Source: Flavobacterium limnophilum (GTDB taxonomy: Bacteria; Bacteroidota; Bacteroidia; Flavobacteriales; Flavobacteriaceae). From it: DNA of 64,000 nt. Location of the stretch: contig NZ_CP114289.2 in the NCBI RefSeq assembly GCF_027111315.2, forward strand, positions 4,092,001 to 4,156,000, read 5' to 3'. Both the position numbers and the translations under genes were made by a program. This document shows, in pieces, positions 57,661-64,000 of the stretch (the first letter of the stretch is position 1; each line of letters opens with the position of its first letter). The notes beneath the pieces were generated by a model. The model worked only from the letters and a program-made list of their open reading frames with translations. It was not told the DNA's origin and did no database searches.

Positions 57661-58338
57661 GTGGGAAGTAAAAACAAGTTAAAGAGATTCAAGGAAAACG
57701 AAACATTCAACAATGTTTTTCAACCTTCAAGAGAAGAAGTGGTAGGCGATTTGTTTCCGCTCAGAGGCAAATGGAACGCCGATTTTTTCAAAAATGATAA
57801 TCCAATTGTTATTGAATTGGGTTGTGGAAAAGGCGAATATTCCGTTGGTCTGGCCGAAAGATATCCCAACAAAAACTTCGTGGGAATCGACATTAAGGGC
57901 GCGCGTTTTTGGCGTGGAGCCAAGACTGCCGTGGAAACCGGTTTGCATAACGTGGCTTTCATTCGTACCCAAATCGAATTAATCAACCACATTTTTGCCG
58001 AAAACGAAGTCGATGAAATCTGGATTACTTTTCCGGATCCGCAAATAAAATACAAACGCACCAAACACAGAATGACCAACTCGGAATTTCTGCAATTGTA
58101 TAAAAAAATCCTCAAAAAAGACGGCGTTGTCAATCTGAAAACCGACAGCGAATTTATGCACGGGTACACCCTTGGATTGTTGCACGGCGAAGGTCACGAG
58201 GTGTTGTATGCCAACCATAATGTCTATGTAAACGAAGGAAGTCCGGAGGAAGTCACTGCTTTCCAGACCTTTTACGAAAAACAATATTTGGAAATTAACA
58301 AAGCAATTACGTATATTCGATTCAAAATTAAGGAATAG
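57661..58338 (+). CDS. trmB: tRNA (guanine-46-N7)-methyltransferase
   Basis: TrmB methylates G46 in the variable loop of tRNAs. The 225-residue protein starts at GTG 57661 (M/VGSKNKLKRFKENE), the conserved N-terminus; a longer frame from TTG 57631 adds ten unlike residues. Motif I is VIELGCGKGEYSVGLAERYPN, then GIDIKGARFWRGAKTA, the catalytic region ITFPDPQIKYKRTKHRMT, and a C-terminal FYEKQYLEINKAITYIRF. LysE gene follows 27 bases later. Confidence 0.94.
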   Translation: MGSKNKLKRFKENETFNNVFQPSREEVVGDLFPLRGKWNADFFKNDNPIVIELGCGKGEYSVGLAERYPNKNFVGIDIKGARFWRGAKTAVETGLHNVAFIRTQIELINHIFAENEVDEIWITFPDPQIKYKRTKHRMTNSEFLQLYKKILKKDGVVNLKTDSEFMHGYTLGLLHGEGHEVLYANHNVYVNEGSPEEVTAFQTFYEKQYLEINKAITYIRFKIKE

Positions 58339-58365
58339 TCATTTTTCAACGCTTATACATCATAA

Positions 58366-58998
58366 ATGATTTATATATCGCCATTGTTTTTCGGTTTTAT
58401 TAGTGCTTTTATAGGGATTATTCCACCGGGATTGATCAATATGACTGCCGCAAAAGTAAACCATAAAGAAGGAAAACGGAATGCGTTATGGTTTGTTTTG
58501 GGAGCGATTCTGGTTATTTGTTTCCAAGTTTTTTTCGCCATTTTTTTTGCAAAGATTATAAACCGCCGTCCGGATTTAGTCACGTTTTTGCGCGAAATAG
58601 GATTCGGCATATTTACGGCCTTGACCATTTATTTTTTATGGATTGCGAAAAAGCCGAAAAGCAAATCAAAAAAATTGAAAAAAAACAGTAAAACCAAAAG
58701 GTTTTTTCTGGGAATGTTGCTTTCGGCACTCAACTTTTTCCCCATTCCCTATTATGTTTTTGTCAGCATATTTCTTGCTTCATACAAGCTTTTTTCATTC
58801 GACACGACATCCATTTTTATTTTCGTGAACGGTGTCGTGGCAGGTTCGTTTCTGGTTTTCTATTTTTATATTTCCTTTTTCGACAGGATTGAAAATAAAA
58901 GAGATTATATTATGAAAAACATGAACACCATCATTGGGAGCATTACAGCATTGATTTCAATTCTTACATTGATCAATATCATCAATTACTATTGGTAA
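58366..58998 (+). CDS. LysE/RhtB-family exporter
   Basis: A 210-residue inner-membrane protein with about six TMs. The N-terminal GFISAFIGIIPPGLINMTAAKV is the LysE family signature; a Lys/Ser-rich cytoplasmic loop (KKPKSKSKKLKKNSKTKR) lies between TM3 and TM4. Members export amino acids or related metabolites; the substrate is unknown. It runs directly into the alkyltransferase-like gene (2-base gap). Confidence 0.85.
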   Translation: MIYISPLFFGFISAFIGIIPPGLINMTAAKVNHKEGKRNALWFVLGAILVICFQVFFAIFFAKIINRRPDLVTFLREIGFGIFTALTIYFLWIAKKPKSKSKKLKKNSKTKRFFLGMLLSALNFFPIPYYVFVSIFLASYKLFSFDTTSIFIFVNGVVAGSFLVFYFYISFFDRIENKRDYIMKNMNTIIGSITALISILTLINIINYYW

Positions 58999-59000
58999 AA

Positions 59001-59336
59001 ATGACTGCGCCAAACGACAATTTTTTCGAAAGAGTTTATGCCGTCGCCCGACAAATTCCTTATGGTAGGGTTACTTCCTATGGTGCTATTGCAAAAGCTG
59101 TGGGAACAGCCCGCTCTGCCCGAATGGTAGGCTGGGCAATGAATGCTTGCCATAATCTAGAAGACGTGCCGGCACATCGGGTCGTGAACAGAAAAGGATT
59201 GCTTACCGGGAAACATCATTTTGACGGCACTAATCTAATGCAACAATTGCTGGAAAGCGAAGGAATTGTCGTGGTGGACAACCAGATTGTCGATTTCAAA
59301 AAACATTTTTGGGAACCGGAAGTGAGTGCTGGGTAA
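59001..59336 (+). CDS. Alkyltransferase-like protein (MGMT family, no active Cys)
   Basis: A 111-residue protein with the MGMT DNA-binding domain: FFERVYAVARQIPYGRVTSYGAIAKAVGTARSARMVGWAMNA. The active-site motif, PCHRV in MGMT, here reads PAHRVVNRKG, so the alkyl-accepting Cys is replaced by Ala. Such ATL proteins bind O6-alkylguanine and hand it to nucleotide excision repair. ATG 59001 is chosen; a TTG three codons earlier overlaps the lysE stop. Confidence 0.9.
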   Translation: MTAPNDNFFERVYAVARQIPYGRVTSYGAIAKAVGTARSARMVGWAMNACHNLEDVPAHRVVNRKGLLTGKHHFDGTNLMQQLLESEGIVVVDNQIVDFKKHFWEPEVSAG

Positions 59337-59372
59337 TTTGTTTTTTTGCTTGAAGAATTGAAATAACGGGTT

Positions 59373-60173
59373 TCAATCATTAATAGGCAAATCAACTTTT
59401 CTGACATACCAATACCCGTATTCGTATTCAAAAGTCATGCTCCCATTTCCTGAATAGTTGATTTTGGCATCTGTTCCTTTAATTTTTGCCCAAAAATCGA
59501 TGTTGAATTCCACTTTTGCATTTTGTTCGTCGAAAACTATATTCTTGAATTCAAAAAACTGGATTTTAAATGTTTTGAATAACGATCTAAAAGTGTTTAA
59601 TTCTTCGTGATTTGAAGCGTCTTTACTATGATAATCATCATAAAAACTAGATTTTGTATTGAAGAACATTTTCAAAAAATCTTCAGTTGCATGCTTTAAA
59701 TCGTACTCGTGATTTTGGTGAAAATCCTCGTAAATAAAATTGGTTACCATTCCGGGAACACTTATGTCGTCAATTTCATGAAGAAATAGCTCATCGGTTA
59801 TGAAATTGTAAATCAAGCGATTGTTGTTTTCGTAATTGGCAAGAACTTCCAGGGCGAGTCCGTTTTGATTCATTAAATCCATAATTCGTTCCAATTCAAT
59901 ACTAATTTCTTCGTCAGACAAGGTTGTGCCGATTTTGAATTTAGGACTGCCTATTTTCTCGAAAACAGAAATTGGTTTGGCATTTTGGAAAGCTTTTTCA
60001 AAATTGGAAACATAATCCAAAAACTGACCCTCAATTTCTGGAGGCAAATTGCTGTTGGTGTTTTTAGAAAAGTCCATGCCGTATTCCAGATCGAGTTTAA
60101 GTTTTTTAAACTCGTTCTCTTCTTCAATGCTTAATTTTGGAAGTTCTTTTTCGCTGTCGTCTTCTTTATTCAT
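59373..60173 (-). CDS. Protein of unknown function
   Basis: A 266-residue cytoplasmic-type protein, acidic and charged at the N-terminus (MNKEDDSEKELPKLSIEEENEFKK), with an alpha/beta body (YNFITDELFLHEIDD, FIYEDFHQNHEYDLKHATEDFL, ending WYVRKVDLPIND). No signal peptide, TM or known motif. The last third (about 185-266, VEFNIDFWAKIKGT...SMTFEYEYGYW) could be a small beta domain. It overlaps the preceding gene by 8 bases and so is co-translated with it. Confidence 0.6.
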   Translation of the reverse strand: MNKEDDSEKELPKLSIEEENEFKKLKLDLEYGMDFSKNTNSNLPPEIEGQFLDYVSNFEKAFQNAKPISVFEKIGSPKFKIGTTLSDEEISIELERIMDLMNQNGLALEVLANYENNNRLIYNFITDELFLHEIDDISVPGMVTNFIYEDFHQNHEYDLKHATEDFLKMFFNTKSSFYDDYHSKDASNHEELNTFRSLFKTFKIQFFEFKNIVFDEQNAKVEFNIDFWAKIKGTDAKINYSGNGSMTFEYEYGYWYVRKVDLPIND

Positions 60174-60513
60174 TGTTGTTTTTTTTAACGATTTCGGTCA
60201 TTCTCAAAATATAGTCTTCTATGGGTTCTCCTTCTAAGATCGGGATATGTTCCAGTACACTGCTCAAACTGTTTATCAAATTTGAATATCGGTTGAAGAT
60301 TTCTTCGAGTAATTTTTCGTCTCTGGTTTCCCAAAATTGACCTTCATCCGTGAAAGTGTTGTTTGGAAAAGCTTCGTCAAAAATCGAAAATTTCCATTTA
60401 TTTGCGATGCAAATATCTGTAACTTCTTCAATCAATTTTTTTAAAGATTGTGGTTTTTTTAGTTTGCCTTTGTAATGAAAACTTAAGCCCATATTTTCTT
60501 GTTTGACAATCAT
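60166..60513 (-). CDS. Protein of unknown function, upstream partner of the previous gene
   Basis: A 115-residue protein from ATG 60513 (MIVKQENMGLSFHYKGKLKKP), with KLIEEVTDICIANKWKFSIFDEAFPNN and NLINSLSSVLEHIPILEGEPIEDYILRM. Its first part resembles small domains that recur as a first gene before DUF-type partners in Bacteroidota, but I cannot name it. A longer TTG start at 60543 is possible. The 8-base overlap indicates an operon of two. Confidence 0.55.
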   Translation of the reverse strand: MIVKQENMGLSFHYKGKLKKPQSLKKLIEEVTDICIANKWKFSIFDEAFPNNTFTDEGQFWETRDEKLLEEIFNRYSNLINSLSSVLEHIPILEGEPIEDYILRMTEIVKKNNNE

Positions 60514-60621
60514 AAATGAACGAATTTTTGTAATTATTTCCAAATTTTTTTTTAATTTTCAAATAATTGCAAATTCTTCATCCTTTTGCATTCTGGCTAT
60601 CAAACATTGCGCCTTTTAAAC

Positions 60622-60653
60622 TTTGCCGTTTCGGTACTTCTTTACTATCTTTG
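60622..60653 (+). promoter_or_regulatory. Promoter of the Mrp/NifU/ferredoxin block
   Basis: TTTG 60622-60625, 20-base spacer, TATCTTTG 60646-60653: the best consensus match in the window, 71 bases before the mrp ATG. Confidence 0.75.
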
Positions 60654-60724
60654 TAATCTAAAATCAGTTTAAATAAACATAATATTTCAATTGAATAATC
60701 ATCAGTTGAAAACATACACAGCAC

Positions 60725-61852
60725 ATGAAATTAGATAGAAAAGAAATACTTAAAGCATTAGAAACCATTACCGTTGCCGGTGAAGGTAAAAATATGGTGG
60801 AAAGCGGTGCGATTGCTAACGTTGTCACTTTTGGTGATGAGGTTGTTGTAGATTTAGTATTGCATGCTCCGGCTTTGCACATCCGAAAAAGAGCCGAAGA
60901 AGACATCAATAAAACTATTTTGGAAAAGGTTTCGGCTGAGGCCAAAGTCAAAATCAATGTCAAAATTGAAACTCCGGAAAAAGTGGAAATTAAAGGAAAA
61001 GCAATTCCTGGAATACAAAATATTATCGCAGTTGCCTCTGGAAAAGGAGGAGTTGGAAAATCTACCGTTACGGCAAATTTGGCAGTATCGCTAGCGAAAA
61101 TGGGATTCTCGGTAGGAATTCTTGATGCCGATATTTATGGACCGTCAATGCCCATCATGTTTGACGTGGAAACTGCAAAACCACTTTCTGTTGAGGTGGA
61201 TGGAAAATCAAAAATGAAACCTATCGAAAATTACGATGTCAAAATACTTTCGATAGGATTTTTTACTTCTCCGAGTCAAGCCGTTATGTGGCGTGGGCCA
61301 ATGGCGGCAAAAGCATTAAACCAAATGATTTTTGATGCCGATTGGGGCGAGTTAGACTTTTTGTTAATCGATTTGCCACCAGGAACAGGAGATATTCATT
61401 TGTCCATCGTTCAATCTTTGCCAATAACGGGTGCGGTTGTCGTGAGTACACCACAAGCCGTGGCACTTGCTGATGCCAAGAAAGGTGTTGCCATGTTCAT
61501 GTCTGAAGCCATAAATGTTCCTGTTTTGGGAATTATTGAAAATATGGCTTATTTCACGCCGGAAGAATTGCCTAACAATAAATATTACATCTTCGGAAAA
61601 GAAGGTGCCAAAAATCTTGCAGAAGATTTAGCCGTTCCATTTTTGGGAGAAGTTCCAATTGTGCAATCTATTCGTGAAGCCGGCGATTTTGGTCGTCCAG
61701 CAGCCCTGCAAACGGGTTCGATTATAGAAACTGTTTTTGAGAACATTACCCGAAACGTAGTCCAAGAAGTAGTAAGCAGAAACGAAAATTTGCCTGCTAC
61801 CGAAGCCGTAAAAATAACAACAATGGCAGGTTGTTCATCAGTAAAAAAATAA
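60725..61852 (+). CDS. apbC: Mrp/ApbC-family iron-sulfur carrier ATPase
   Basis: A 375-residue P-loop NTPase that carries and hands over Fe-S clusters. An N-terminal MIP18/DUF59 domain (1-95) precedes the deviant Walker A ASGKGGVGKST (104-114), then DADIYGPSMPIMF, SIGFFTSPSQAVMWRGPMAAKAL and LPPGTGDIHLS. The CPxC cluster site near NMAYF is absent here (reads NMAYFTPEELPNNKYYIFG); one Cys remains in the tail MAGCSSVKK. It leads a block with NifU-like and ferredoxin genes. Confidence 0.92.
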   Translation: MKLDRKEILKALETITVAGEGKNMVESGAIANVVTFGDEVVVDLVLHAPALHIRKRAEEDINKTILEKVSAEAKVKINVKIETPEKVEIKGKAIPGIQNIIAVASGKGGVGKSTVTANLAVSLAKMGFSVGILDADIYGPSMPIMFDVETAKPLSVEVDGKSKMKPIENYDVKILSIGFFTSPSQAVMWRGPMAAKALNQMIFDADWGELDFLLIDLPPGTGDIHLSIVQSLPITGAVVVSTPQAVALADAKKGVAMFMSEAINVPVLGIIENMAYFTPEELPNNKYYIFGKEGAKNLAEDLAVPFLGEVPIVQSIREAGDFGRPAALQTGSIIETVFENITRNVVQEVVSRNENLPATEAVKITTMAGCSSVKK

Positions 61853-61889
61853 TCCTGAAATTCACCTAAATGGTGATTAAAATATAAAA

Positions 61890-62129
61890 ATGACAACAGA
61901 AGAAATTACCAATAATGTGCTAAAGGCGCTTGAAGAAATCAGGCCTTTTTTGAATTCTGACGGTGGCGACATTAAACTCATCTCCATCGAAGATGATAAA
62001 CATGTAAAAGTTCGTCTTGAAGGAGCATGTACCAGTTGTAGCGTGAGTCACATGACATTGAGAGCCGGTGTGGAAACCACCATCAAAAAATATGCTCCAG
62101 AAATAGAAACTGTTGTCAATATTGCCTAG
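61890..62129 (+). CDS. NifU-like C-terminal domain protein
   Basis: A 79-residue Nfu-type scaffold: VLKALEEIRPFLNSDGGDIKLI, VRLEGACTSCSVSHMTLRAGVE with the cluster CxxC (C47, C50). Such proteins bind a 4Fe-4S cluster between two chains and deliver it. Located 37 bases after apbC and likely in the same transcript. Confidence 0.93.
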   Translation: MTTEEITNNVLKALEEIRPFLNSDGGDIKLISIEDDKHVKVRLEGACTSCSVSHMTLRAGVETTIKKYAPEIETVVNIA

Positions 62130-62208
62130 GAAATCAAGGTTTAATCCTGTTTTCAATGCATCAAAACACAAGCAAATATACATTACCCCAATTCCTAGCG
62201 ATTAAATA

Positions 62209-62523
62209 ATGGACGTATTAATAAAAATAAAAGACCGAGAAGGAGCTGTACATGAACTGCAAGCTCCAACTGATATGGCAATGAATATTATGGAACTTTG
62301 CAAAGCCTACGAGCTTCCTGTAGAGGGAACTTGTGGCGGAATGGCAATGTGTGCATCTTGTCAGTGCTATGTTCTTAACAAAGTGGAGTTGCCTTCAATG
62401 GGTGACGATGAAGAAGCCATGCTTTCAGAAGCTTTCCATGTGAAACCAAATAGCCGTTTGGGTTGTCAAATCCCTATTACCATGGATTTGGAAGGTCTAG
62501 AATTAGAATTGGCACCTGAATAA
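62209..62523 (+). CDS. Adrenodoxin-type 2Fe-2S ferredoxin, paralogue 1
   Basis: A 104-residue ferredoxin with the ligands C42, C48, C51 and C86 (C-x5-C-x2-C-x34-C) in EGTCGGMAMCASCQCYV and RLGCQIPI. It carries one electron; partners are not in the window. A second copy follows 100 bases on. The block Mrp, Nfu, ferredoxins suggests shared Fe-S supply. Confidence 0.93.
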   Translation: MDVLIKIKDREGAVHELQAPTDMAMNIMELCKAYELPVEGTCGGMAMCASCQCYVLNKVELPSMGDDEEAMLSEAFHVKPNSRLGCQIPITMDLEGLELELAPE

Positions 62524-62623
62524 TAAAACGCTTGTTTTAAGAAATTAGTTTTTCTGAATCTTGCAGTTTTTTGCCAAAAAATCCAAAACCTAGACTATTT
62601 TAATTCCAAGCCAATATTTCGAT

Positions 62624-62950
62624 ATGGATATATCAGTAAAAATCACAGACCGAAGAGGTCAAACTCACGAAGTAAAAGTTCCAACAGATATGGGGCTGAA
62701 CATGATGCAAGTGGTTCAAGCTTATGAACTGGAGCCATTTGGAACCGTTGGGATGTGTGGAGGAAAGCTAATGTGTCCTACCTGCCAATGTTACGTTCAA
62801 AACGAGGTTAACTTACCGGAAAAAAGAGAAGAAGAATTGGGCACACTTTCCAGATTATTGCACGTGAAATCCAATAGTCGTTTGAGTTGCCAGATTCCCG
62901 TTACCAAAGAATTGGACGGAATAGAAATAGAACTGGCACCGTTGTTTTAG
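62624..62950 (+). CDS. Adrenodoxin-type 2Fe-2S ferredoxin, paralogue 2
   Basis: A 108-residue paralogue with C45, C51, C54 and C89 (MCGGKLMCPTCQCYV, SRLSCQIPV). It shares about half its residues with paralogue 1 and has a two-residue insertion before the first Cys (GTVGMCGG). The different loops around the cluster suggest different partners. Terminator follows. Confidence 0.93.
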   Translation: MDISVKITDRRGQTHEVKVPTDMGLNMMQVVQAYELEPFGTVGMCGGKLMCPTCQCYVQNEVNLPEKREEELGTLSRLLHVKSNSRLSCQIPVTKELDGIEIELAPLF

Positions 62951-62965
62951 GTAGCAAAAATTCAT

Positions 62966-63001
62966 AAAAAAAGGCTTTTCAGAGATGAAAAGCCTTTTTT
63001 T
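62966..63001. terminator. Bidirectional terminator
   Basis: AAAAAAAGGCTTTTC (62966-62980) pairs with GAAAAGCCTTTTTTT (62987-63001), loop AGAGAT. Confidence 0.92.
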
Positions 63002-63017
63002 GTTTATTTTCAATGGA

Positions 63018-63800
63018 TTAAGCCATTTCCATCTTCATCATGATTTGCTCTTCAATGGCATTCCAAAGCCCGATGCGTTTTTCTAGAGCCAATACGGAAA
63101 CAGCTTCCGCTTCTGCCCATTTTTGCGCATCGGTTCCGCAAAGTTCCGAAATCATTTTCATTGCCATTGGGCCATGTTCATCAGCGTCCAATTCTATATG
63201 TCTTTCAAAATAATAAATTAATTTGCTTAAATCGGTTTCGGGAAAATTTTCCTGAAAGTTTTTCAAGATTACGGTAAACATACTGGGAATCAAATCCTCT
63301 CTTCCAAAGGTGAAGGCGGCCGCAATTTCATGTGTTTTGCCTTCGTCAATAATTCTAAAAGTAAAGTCTAAAAAAGTTTTAATATTGGGGTGCAAGTTGC
63401 TTTTTTTGATGGCAACAAATATATTGTGAAGCGAATTAAGTTCTGATAAAAAATGCTCAATGCCGGCGGTGTCTGCGCCACAAGCTTGCATTGCTTCAAT
63501 ATACATTTCATAATGACTTAGGTGGCGACCATCAATCGTCAAGTCGGATTCTTCGGCAAGCACAATTTCATTTATCAAATACCTGATTTCTGGATTTTCT
63601 GTGGCAAACCAAGGGGTAGTCGTGCAGGTCAATTTGGCTTGCAAAGCTTTTAACAATGACATAAAATCCCAAACGGCATAAACGTGATTTTCTAAAAAGC
63701 AGTTTAAAGACTCGATATTTTTCACCTTTCCGTACAAGGAATGTTGTAGTAGCAGTTTTTTTTGCGGTTGGATTCTACGGTTTATTGTTGCAATCTTCAT
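63018..63800 (-). CDS. DUF3050 family protein
   Basis: A 260-residue helical protein with NCFLENHVYAVWDFMSLLKALQ, INEIVLAEESD, LSHYEMYIEAM, AAAFTFGREDLIPSMF and FERHIELDADEHGPMA. The spaced His and Glu residues (NHVY, HYEMY, ERHIELDADEH) look like a haem-oxygenase-like di-iron fold, as recalled for DUF3050; function unknown. Separate transcript, convergent with the ferredoxins. Confidence 0.85.
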   Translation of the reverse strand: MKIATINRRIQPQKKLLLQHSLYGKVKNIESLNCFLENHVYAVWDFMSLLKALQAKLTCTTTPWFATENPEIRYLINEIVLAEESDLTIDGRHLSHYEMYIEAMQACGADTAGIEHFLSELNSLHNIFVAIKKSNLHPNIKTFLDFTFRIIDEGKTHEIAAAFTFGREDLIPSMFTVILKNFQENFPETDLSKLIYYFERHIELDADEHGPMAMKMISELCGTDAQKWAEAEAVSVLALEKRIGLWNAIEEQIMMKMEMA

Positions 63801-63821
63801 ATTTTAATTTTTTATAAATAT

Positions 63822-63850
63822 AAAAAAGCTTCTCGTTTCCAAGAAGCATT
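63822..63850 (-). terminator. Terminator of the acyl-CoA dehydrogenase gene
   Basis: GCTTCT (63828-63833) pairs with AGAAGC (63842-63847); minus-strand T-tract follows. Located 37 bases beyond the gene stop. Confidence 0.7.
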
Positions 63851-63886
63851 TACTATCGAATTTATGAATAGTTTAATAGTTTTATG

Positions 63887-64000
63887 CTACTTGAAAGCAG
63901 AAATTCCCGTGATGTCCATTCCGGTAATCAATAAATGAATGTCGTGTGTCCCTTCATAAGTTATCACCGATTCTAAATTCATCATGTGACGCATAATCGA
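63887..64000 (-). CDS. Acyl-CoA dehydrogenase, C-terminal fragment
   Basis: The last 37 residues of a minus-strand gene that enters from the right edge. The tail [20 protein letters not shown] and then [17 protein letters not shown] is the C-terminus of an acyl-CoA dehydrogenase, most like glutaryl-CoA dehydrogenase: YEGTHD contains the conserved base-region Glu. FAD enzyme of CoA-thioester oxidation. The start is outside the window. Confidence 0.85.
   Translation of the reverse strand, partial: SIMRHMMNLESVITYEGTHDIHLLITGMDITGISAFK

Noticed and set aside
1..64000. Prophage, insertion sequence or integrative element
   Set aside because: No transposase, integrase, phage structural or conjugation gene was recognised anywhere in the window.

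Overview
The window is a stretch of chromosome from a Bacteroidota bacterium, most likely a Flavobacterium or a close relative in the Flavobacteriaceae. The evidence is AT-rich DNA with spacers of A and T runs, many -7 promoter elements of the Bacteroidota form TAnnTTTG instead of sigma70 boxes, almost no Shine-Dalgarno sequences, a MurF-alanine racemase fusion, many predicted lipoproteins and outer-membrane barrels, a TonB receptor, and family members typical of the group (DUF177-rpmF, HopJ, DUF3050, tandem 2Fe-2S ferredoxins). The gene-to-gene layout is compact and no transposase, integrase or phage gene was seen.

Left third (1-24 kb): a TPR-like lipoprotein, comF, glycyl-tRNA synthetase and a small outer-membrane barrel. 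Then comes a signalling cluster (5.7-9.8 kb) made of a LytTR regulator with Glu in place of the phosphoacceptor Asp, a small secreted protein built from four 14-residue repeats, a TPR sensor kinase whose start is disrupted by a 14-bp tandem duplication, and its NarL-type response regulator. Housekeeping follows: thiL, pfkB, lepA, dusB, a toxin-antitoxin pair, a LolC/FtsX permease with rbfA, methylmalonyl-CoA epimerase, a CAU tRNA, ribE, pdxA, and the DUF177-rpmF-fabH-accB-accC fatty-acid block.

Middle (24-47 kb): an S9 peptidase, mtgA, a TonB receptor with a small His/Cys-rich partner separated by an inverted-repeat element, asd, mscL, murF-alr, an S41 lipoprotein protease, tdk, an acidic unknown protein followed by rsmI, a HopJ protein, adenine deaminase, recJ, an MFS transporter, and a minus-strand run of enoyl-CoA hydratase, a 58-residue membrane protein, queD and lpxH.

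Right (47-64 kb): a cassette holding an intact tRNA-Ala(GGC) gene and a GIY-YIG nuclease gene, flanked by two tRNA half-genes that share a direct repeat and an altered palindromic anticodon arm; this is the most unusual object in the window. Next are a prolyl oligopeptidase, an L,D-transpeptidase, and a compact restriction-modification island (putative PD-D/EXK nuclease, HTH-fused C5 methyltransferase, Vsr-type nuclease). The end carries hpf, an AsmA-like protein, trmB, a LysE exporter, an alkyltransferase-like protein, two unknown proteins, an Fe-S block (Mrp, NifU-like, two ferredoxins), DUF3050, and the tail of an acyl-CoA dehydrogenase.

Several short dispersed repeats (inverted-repeat and palindromic elements) sit in the spacers. 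Starts were moved wherever the longest reading frame began inside a promoter or a tRNA. Functions rest on motif recognition by eye; no database search was possible.
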